DNA from: Kribbella turkmenica
Lineage (GTDB): Bacteria > Actinomycetota > Actinomycetes > Propionibacteriales > Kribbellaceae
DNA: 32,202 nt
Reading direction: 5' to 3'
Assembly: GCF_004348725.1 (NCBI RefSeq)
Contig: NZ_SMKR01000081.1
Coordinates: 1-32,202 of the forward strand
The notes under the pieces were generated by a model, which saw nothing but the letters and a program-made list of their open reading frames with translations, had not been told where the DNA came from and ran no database searches. Positions 27,474 to 32,202 of the stretch are shown here, piece after piece. Position 1 is the first letter of the stretch; every line of letters starts with the position of its first letter. The position numbers were made by a program, and so were the translations under genes.

Positions 27474-30268
27474 CCGACAACGCCCCCACGCAGGGCATCC
27501 CCAGCCCGGACCTGAAGATCATCGAGACCCGCGTCTACCGCGGGCCGAACGTGTGGAGCTACGAGCCGGCCATCCACCTGGTCGTCGACCTCGGTTCGCT
27601 GGAGAACTTCCCGTCCAACGCCATCCCCGGCTTCTCCGAGCAACTGCTCGAGCTCCTGCCCAGGCTGGACCAGCACCACTGCTCGCGCGGCCGCAGGGGC
27701 GGCTTCATCGAGCGGCTGCACGAGGGCACCTGGCTCGGCCACATCGCCGAGCACGTCGCGCTGCAGCTCCAGCAGGAGGCCGGCCACGACATGCGGCGCG
27801 GCAAGACCCGCCAGGTCAAGGGCATCCCGGGCCGCTACAACATCACCTACTCGTATGCCGACGAGTTCGTCGGGCTGTCCGCCGGTGAGCTCGCCGTCCG
27901 GTTCGTCAACCACCTGGTGCAGCCGGACCCGGAGTTCGACTTCACCACCGAGCTGGAGAAGTACATCAAGCAGGCCGAGCGGGCCGCGTTCGGCCCGTCG
28001 ACCCAGGCGATCGTGGACGAGGCCGTGTCCCGCGACATCCCGTGGATCCGGCTGAACAAGGCCAGCCTGGTCCAGCTCGGCCAGGGCGTGCACGCGAAGC
28101 GGATCCGGGCGACGATGACGTCGGAGACCGGGTCGATCGCGGTCGACATCGCCAGCGACAAGGACCTGACCACGCGGCTGCTCGCGTCGGCCGGCCTGCC
28201 GGTGCCGCGGTCGGAGTCGGTCCGCACGGTCGAGGAGGCGGTGACCGTCGCCGGCAAGATCGGGTATCCGGTCGTCTGCAAGCCGCTCGACGGCAACCAC
28301 GGGCGCGGTGTCTGCCTGAACCTGCAGGACGCGGACGCGGTCCGAAAGGCCTTCCCGGTCGCGGCCGAGCAATCCCGGCGCGGCTGGGTGATCGTGGAGA
28401 ACTTCGTCACCGGCAAGGACTACCGCTGCCTGATCATCAACGGCCGGATGGAGGCGATCGCCGAGCGGGTGCCGGCGCACGTGGTCGGCGACGGCGTGCA
28501 CACGGTCGCCGAGCTGGTCGAGATCACCAACGCCGACCCGCGCCGCGGCGTCGGGCACGAGAAGATCCTGACCCGGATCACGATCAACAACGCGGCCCGG
28601 GAGCTGCTCCGCGGCCAGGGCTTCGAGCTGGACGACGTCCCGCCCGAGGACACCATGGTCAAGCTGACGCTGACCGGGAACATGTCCACCGGCGGCATCT
28701 CGATCGACCGCACCTTCGAGGCGCACCCGGAGAACGTCGAGATCGCCGAGGAGGCGGCCCGGATGATCGGGCTGGACATCGCCGGCATCGACTTCATCTG
28801 CCCGGACATCACCCAGCCGGTGCGCGAGACCGGCGGCGCGATCTGCGAGGTGAACGCGGCACCGGGGTTCCGGATGCACACCAACCCGACGGTCGGCGAG
28901 CCGCAGTACATCGCCAAGCCGGTCGTCGACATGCTGTTCCCGCCGGGTGCGACCAGCCGGATCCCGATCGTCGCGGTGACCGGGACGAACGGCAAGACCA
29001 CCACGTCGCGGATGATCAGCCACGTCTTCAAGGGGATGGGCCGCAAGGTCGGGATGACGTCGACCGACGGCATCGTGATCGACGAGCGGCTGGTGATCCG
29101 CGCCGACGCGTCCGGCCCGAAGTCGGCACGGATGGTGCTGCAGAACCCGCGGGTCGACTTCGCCGTGTTCGAGGTCGCCCGCGGCGGGATCCTGCGCGAG
29201 GGACTCGGCTACGAACGCAACGACGTGGCCGTGGTCTTGAACATCCAGCCCGACCACCTCGGCCTGCGCGGGGTGGACACGCTCGAGCAGCTGGCCGACG
29301 TGAAGGCGGTGCTCGTCGAGGCCGTGCCGCGGACCGGGTACGCCGTACTGAACGCGGACGACCCGCTGGTGCGCAAGATGCGGCGCAAGTGCTCCGGCCA
29401 GGTGGTGTGGTTCAGCATGGCCGAGCCGGGCAGCGAGGTCCGTGACTACATCGAGGGCCACTGCCGGCGCGGTGGCCGGGCCGTCGTGCTGGAGCGGTCG
29501 GAGCTGGGCGACATGATCGTGGTGAAGCACGGCCGCCGGTCGATGCAGCTCGCCTGGACGCACTTGCTGCCGGCAACGTTCGGCGGGCGGGCGATGATGA
29601 ACGTGCAGAACGCGATGGCGGCCGCCGCGGCCGCGTTCGCCGCGGGGGCACCGCTGCACGACATCCGACAGGGGCTGCGGACGTTCAACACGTCGTACTA
29701 CCTGTCCCCCGGCCGGCTGAACGAGATCGACGTCGACGGCCGGACCGTGATCGTCGACTACTGCCACAACGCGCCGGCGATGCGGATGCTCGGCGACTTC
29801 GTCGACCGGCTCGGCGAGAGCCTGCACGCGTCCTCGGAGCTCGGGCGGCCGTCGCGGATCGGAGTGGTCGCGACCGCGGGCGACCGGCGCGACGACGACA
29901 TCCGTGAGCTCGGCGAGGTCGCGGCCAAGCACTTCGACGTGGTCGTCGTCCGCGAGGACGCCCGGCTGCGCGGCCGCAAGCGCGGTGAGTCGGCCGCGCT
30001 GGTCGAGGCCGGCGTACGGGCCGCGATGGAGAACAGCGCCCGCTGCCGCCAGGTGGACATCGTGCTGGACGAGCTGACCGCGATCCGGCATGCCCTCGCC
30101 CGTTCCAACCGTGGTGACCTGGTCGTCCTGTGCGTCGACCAGCACCGGACGGTGCTCGCCGAACTGGAGTCGGTGTCCCACCTCGCGCAGGCGGGCGCAC
30201 GGTCCGGCGACGAAGGCGGTGACCCGGACTTCGTCCAGCCCGACGAGGAGGCCGATCCGGCCGAGTGA
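27470..30268 (+). CDS. cphA: Cyanophycin synthetase
   Basis: A 932-residue enzyme that polymerises aspartate and arginine into the nitrogen-storage polymer cyanophycin with ATP. The N-terminal domain (1-165) has HHCSRGRRGGFIERLHEGTW and GHIAEHVALQLQ. An ATP-grasp domain (about 220-480) has GYPVVCKPLDGNHGRGVCLNL, WVIVENFVTGKDYRCLIING and EVNAAPGFRMHTNP, and adds Asp (or Arg) to the chain. The C-terminal Mur-ligase-like domain begins IPIVAVTGTNGKTTTSRM near 500, with NIQPDHLGLRGV and YYLSPGRLNEIDVDGRTVIVDYCHN later. It belongs to the CphA1 type. The start overlaps the cyanophycinase stop by 4 nt. The 85-nt gap after it leads to an unrelated copper/peroxidase pair. Confidence 0.97.
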   Translation: MTDNAPTQGIPSPDLKIIETRVYRGPNVWSYEPAIHLVVDLGSLENFPSNAIPGFSEQLLELLPRLDQHHCSRGRRGGFIERLHEGTWLGHIAEHVALQLQQEAGHDMRRGKTRQVKGIPGRYNITYSYADEFVGLSAGELAVRFVNHLVQPDPEFDFTTELEKYIKQAERAAFGPSTQAIVDEAVSRDIPWIRLNKASLVQLGQGVHAKRIRATMTSETGSIAVDIASDKDLTTRLLASAGLPVPRSESVRTVEEAVTVAGKIGYPVVCKPLDGNHGRGVCLNLQDADAVRKAFPVAAEQSRRGWVIVENFVTGKDYRCLIINGRMEAIAERVPAHVVGDGVHTVAELVEITNADPRRGVGHEKILTRITINNAARELLRGQGFELDDVPPEDTMVKLTLTGNMSTGGISIDRTFEAHPENVEIAEEAARMIGLDIAGIDFICPDITQPVRETGGAICEVNAAPGFRMHTNPTVGEPQYIAKPVVDMLFPPGATSRIPIVAVTGTNGKTTTSRMISHVFKGMGRKVGMTSTDGIVIDERLVIRADASGPKSARMVLQNPRVDFAVFEVARGGILREGLGYERNDVAVVLNIQPDHLGLRGVDTLEQLADVKAVLVEAVPRTGYAVLNADDPLVRKMRRKCSGQVVWFSMAEPGSEVRDYIEGHCRRGGRAVVLERSELGDMIVVKHGRRSMQLAWTHLLPATFGGRAMMNVQNAMAAAAAAFAAGAPLHDIRQGLRTFNTSYYLSPGRLNEIDVDGRTVIVDYCHNAPAMRMLGDFVDRLGESLHASSELGRPSRIGVVATAGDRRDDDIRELGEVAAKHFDVVVVREDARLRGRKRGESAALVEAGVRAAMENSARCRQVDIVLDELTAIRHALARSNRGDLVVLCVDQHRTVLAELESVSHLAQAGARSGDEGGDPDFVQPDEEADPAE

Positions 30269-30353
30269 CCGCGAGATCCCCGGGGTGATCCGGGACACGG
30301 CCGGGACGGCCTGTCGGCGGAACTCACCCGACGTCGGGGACGTTGGCCTGTCC

Positions 30354-30887
30354 GTGAAGCTGACGTTGCTGACGGCCGCGCTCGCGGTCGCCCTCCCCGT
30401 GCTGCTGTCCTCCTGCGGATCCTCGGATTCCGCCGGCCCCGCGACCACTCAGGCGGCCGCGAGTACGCCGTCAATCCTGATCGAGGACGCGTGGGTGCGG
30501 GCGACCGTCGGCGCCAAGGACACCACGATGACGGCGGCGTTCATGTCGCTGACCAATCCGGGCGACGCGGACATCCGGTTGACGTCGGCAACCTCTCCGC
30601 TGGCCGGGATGGTGCAGCTGCACGAGATGGCGATGAAGGACGGCACGATGGTGATGCGGGAGAAGCCGGGCGGCGTCAACGTTCCGGCCGCCTCCCACAC
30701 CCACCTGTCCCCCGGCGGCGACCACGTCATGCTGATGGGTCTCGAGCAGCCGCTGAAGCCGGGTGACGAGGTCCCGCTCACCCTCGAGTTCTCGGACGGC
30801 ACCAGCCGCGACCTGACCGTCCCGGTGAAGGTTTTCACCGAGGAGGAAGAGCACTACCACCCGAGTGAAACTCCAGCCGCCAAGTGA
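30354..30887 (+). CDS. PCu(A)C-type copper chaperone lipoprotein
   Basis: A 177-residue exported copper-binding protein. The signal peptide ends in a lipobox LLSSC with the acylated Cys at residue 21, and a Ser/Ala/Thr-rich linker follows. The cupredoxin-like PCu(A)C domain starts ILIEDAWVRATVGAKDTTMTAAF and bears the copper ligands in LHEMAMKDGTMVMREK and HTHLSPGGDHVMLMGL (His and Met), with a final VPVKV strand. An acidic/His tail (EEEEHYHPSE) may add metal binding. GTG 30354 is in frame; an upstream reading to 30090 is a shadow of cphA. Its stop overlaps the DyP start by 4 nt (GTGA), so it probably supports that peroxidase or copper handling outside the cell. Confidence 0.92.
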   Translation: MKLTLLTAALAVALPVLLSSCGSSDSAGPATTQAAASTPSILIEDAWVRATVGAKDTTMTAAFMSLTNPGDADIRLTSATSPLAGMVQLHEMAMKDGTMVMREKPGGVNVPAASHTHLSPGGDHVMLMGLEQPLKPGDEVPLTLEFSDGTSRDLTVPVKVFTEEEEHYHPSETPAAK

Positions 30888-32059
30888 CCGGTAGGCCGTC
30901 GCGACGGCAGCTCTTCGGGGTTGCCGGTGCGGCTGCGGTGGGGGCGGCTGCCGGTGGTGCCATCGTTGCTGTGGACAACGAGGCGCCGCAGCAGCCGCCG
31001 GTCCGGGCGATCAGTCCGTACGGCGAGCACCAGCCCGCGATCGCGGGGCCGACGCCCGAGCACGCCGAGTTGGTGGCGTTGAACCTGCTGCCGGAGACGG
31101 ACAAGGCCGCACTCGGACGGCTGATGCGGTTGTGGAGCGACGACATCGTCGCCCTCGCCGACGGACGGCCGGCGCCTGGGGACAGCACGCCGGAGCTGGC
31201 GGTGGCGAACGTCGCGCTGACGACGACGGTGGGGCTCGGTCCCCGGGTGTTCGAGCTGACCGGGCACAAGCCGCCAGGCCTCGACGACCTGCCGGTGATG
31301 AGACACGACCGGCTCGAGCCCGCGTGGTCCGGCGGCGATCTGCTGGTGATGGTCGGCGCGGACGACGCCGTGAGCGTGGTGCACGCCGTACGGCGACTGG
31401 TGGCGGACGCGAAGCCGTTCGCGACCCCGCTGTGGCGGCAGACCGGCTTCTGGAACAGCACCGGCGCCGACGGACGGCCGGTCACCGGACGCAATCTCTT
31501 CGGCCAGGTCGACGGCACCGGCAACCCGGCCGTCGGCACACCGGACTTCGACCACACCGTGTGGTCGTCCGACGGCCCCGAGTGGTTTCGCCGCGGGACT
31601 ACGCTCGTCGTCCGACGGATCCGGATGAACCTGGACGCCTGGGACGAGCTGACGCGGTCCGAACAGGAACGCGCGGTCGGCCGCACACTGTCCACCGGCG
31701 CACCGCTGACCGGCTCTGCCGAGCACGACGAACTCGACCTGCAAGCCCGCGACGCCGACGGCCGGCTGGTGATCGCGGAGAATTCACACGCCCGGCTCTC
31801 GCACCACTCGGTGAACGACGGTCGCCGCATCTTCCGCAAGGGCCTCAACTACGTGCAGGACAACGGCCCCACCCGCGAGTCCGGCCTGATCTTCCTCAGC
31901 CACCAGGCCGACGTCGCCGGCCAGTTCCTCCCGCTGCTCGCCCGCCTCGACGCGGCCGACGCCCTGAACGATTGGACCACCACCATCGGCTCCGCCGTCT
32001 TCGCCCTTCCCCCGGGATTCCAGGCCGACTCCTGGCTGGCCCACGAACTCCTCAGCTGA
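30884..32059 (+). CDS. Tat-exported Dyp-type peroxidase (DtpA/EfeB-like)
   Basis: A 391-residue heme peroxidase. A twin-arginine signal (RPSRRQLFGVAGAAAVGAAAGG, residues 4-25) exports it folded. The DyP fold carries the distal GxxDG motif GQVDGTGNP with D210. The proximal heme ligand is probably H302 in NSHARLSHH, and the essential Arg lies in the TTLVVRRIRMNLDAW region. The C-terminal GLIFLSHQADVAGQFLPLL is typical. GTG 30884 overlaps the PCu(A)C stop, so the two form a unit. In Streptomyces a PCu(A)C-like chaperone and the DyP DtpA sit in a copper-handling gene set; the pair here resembles it in miniature. Roles in lignin-like compound oxidation or iron extraction are also possible. Confidence 0.93.
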   Translation: MTGRPSRRQLFGVAGAAAVGAAAGGAIVAVDNEAPQQPPVRAISPYGEHQPAIAGPTPEHAELVALNLLPETDKAALGRLMRLWSDDIVALADGRPAPGDSTPELAVANVALTTTVGLGPRVFELTGHKPPGLDDLPVMRHDRLEPAWSGGDLLVMVGADDAVSVVHAVRRLVADAKPFATPLWRQTGFWNSTGADGRPVTGRNLFGQVDGTGNPAVGTPDFDHTVWSSDGPEWFRRGTTLVVRRIRMNLDAWDELTRSEQERAVGRTLSTGAPLTGSAEHDELDLQARDADGRLVIAENSHARLSHHSVNDGRRIFRKGLNYVQDNGPTRESGLIFLSHQADVAGQFLPLLARLDAADALNDWTTTIGSAVFALPPGFQADSWLAHELLS

Positions 32060-32090
32060 CAGGTCACCCTGCGACGCCGATGGCGGCGGG

Positions 32091-32202
32091 TCAGGACGCG
32101 GGTTCCTGACGGCGGGCGAGTAGGCGGCGCTTCGGCTCGGGGCGGTCGATCCAGTCGAGGTCGTCCGACAGGACGGCGTCGTTCGAGCGGTCGGCGTACG
32201 GG
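32091..32202 (-). CDS. C-terminal end of an unidentified protein
   Basis: Only the last 36 codons before a TGA at 32093-32091 are visible; the gene enters from the right edge. The residues include YADRSNDAVLSDDLDWIDRP and then EPKRRLLARRQEPAS. This is a hydrophilic, charged tail and does not identify a family. The 31-nt spacer from the DyP stop holds no clear terminator. Confidence 0.55.
   Translation of the reverse strand, partial: PYADRSNDAVLSDDLDWIDRPEPKRRLLARRQEPAS

Noticed and set aside
27317..30448. 1043-codon open frame antisense to cyanophycin synthetase
   Set aside because: It is a shadow of the GC-rich third-position pattern of cphA; its translation is a low-complexity Arg/His/Asp/Val mix with no domain, while the other strand encodes a full CphA.
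32090..32110. Hairpin GTCAGGA/TCCTGAC as a terminator after the DyP gene
   Set aside because: It lies inside the end of the minus-strand partial gene and has no T-tract.
1..32202. Mobile island, phage or biosynthetic gene cluster
   Set aside because: No integrase, transposase, phage structural gene, PKS/NRPS or toxin-antitoxin pair was seen, and base use is even across the window.

Overview
The window is high-GC, gene-dense actinobacterial chromosome. A genus such as Kribbella (Propionibacteriales) is my best guess from the gene families, GTG starts, 4-nt stop/start overlaps and many TANNNT -10 boxes placed 6-7 nt before start codons; this is inference, not a database match. I see no tRNA, rRNA, CRISPR, transposase, integrase or phage gene. 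It looks like core and metabolic chromosome rather than an island.

Layout. 1-1956: start of a sugar ABC importer (permease cut by the window edge, Tat-type binding lipoprotein), with an operator-like palindrome upstream and then a terminator belonging to the next operon. 1957-10449: a fatty-acid degradation region. A two-gene thiolase/FadB-type operon runs divergently from a MerR-family regulator, and a CoA-transferase (AMACR-like)/acyl-CoA dehydrogenase operon lies further right. Both operons start at promoters with the same 25-bp dyad between a TTGAC -35 and a CACAAT -10 separated by 19 bp, the spacing typical of MerR-controlled promoters. Between them lie an acylphosphatase, a CxxC zinc-ribbon protein, an FAD/NAD reductase and a sulfite-oxidase-like molybdoenzyme in one overlapping set.

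10446-13059: operon of a DinB-like protein, an ECF41 (SigJ-type) sigma factor with a fused C-terminal domain, an NmrA/SDR-type oxidoreductase and a four-helix membrane protein. 13081-15376: GNAT, YbaK-type deacylase and cobyric acid synthase, coupled. 15567-16430: XRE/DUF5753 regulator, then a terminator. 16473-18576: TetR regulator divergent from a quinone oxidoreductase-ohr pair (electrophile/peroxide defence). 18560-21362: TauE/SafE exporter, SPFH protein and NfeD protein. 21451-21529: three copies of a 16-bp palindrome. 21552-24484: ABC ATPase, an unrecognised protein, and SerB with ACT domains. 24502-24884: a frameshifted GNAT pseudogene. 24965-26353: secreted GH16-CBM6 beta-glucanase with LacI-type control. 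26397-30268: cyanophycinase and cyanophycin synthetase, coupled. 30354-32059: PCu(A)C copper lipoprotein coupled to a Tat-exported DyP peroxidase. 32091-32202: the C-terminal end of an unknown minus-strand gene.

How it works together: the most coherent theme is lipid (probably branched or long-chain) beta-oxidation under one MerR regulator at two loci. Other units are separate: carbon polymer uptake and degradation, nitrogen storage as cyanophycin, and redox or stress defence. The most unusual items are the two-site MerR regulon, a possible leaderless 42-residue leader ORF that ends inside the thiolase start, and the tandem 16-bp palindromes.
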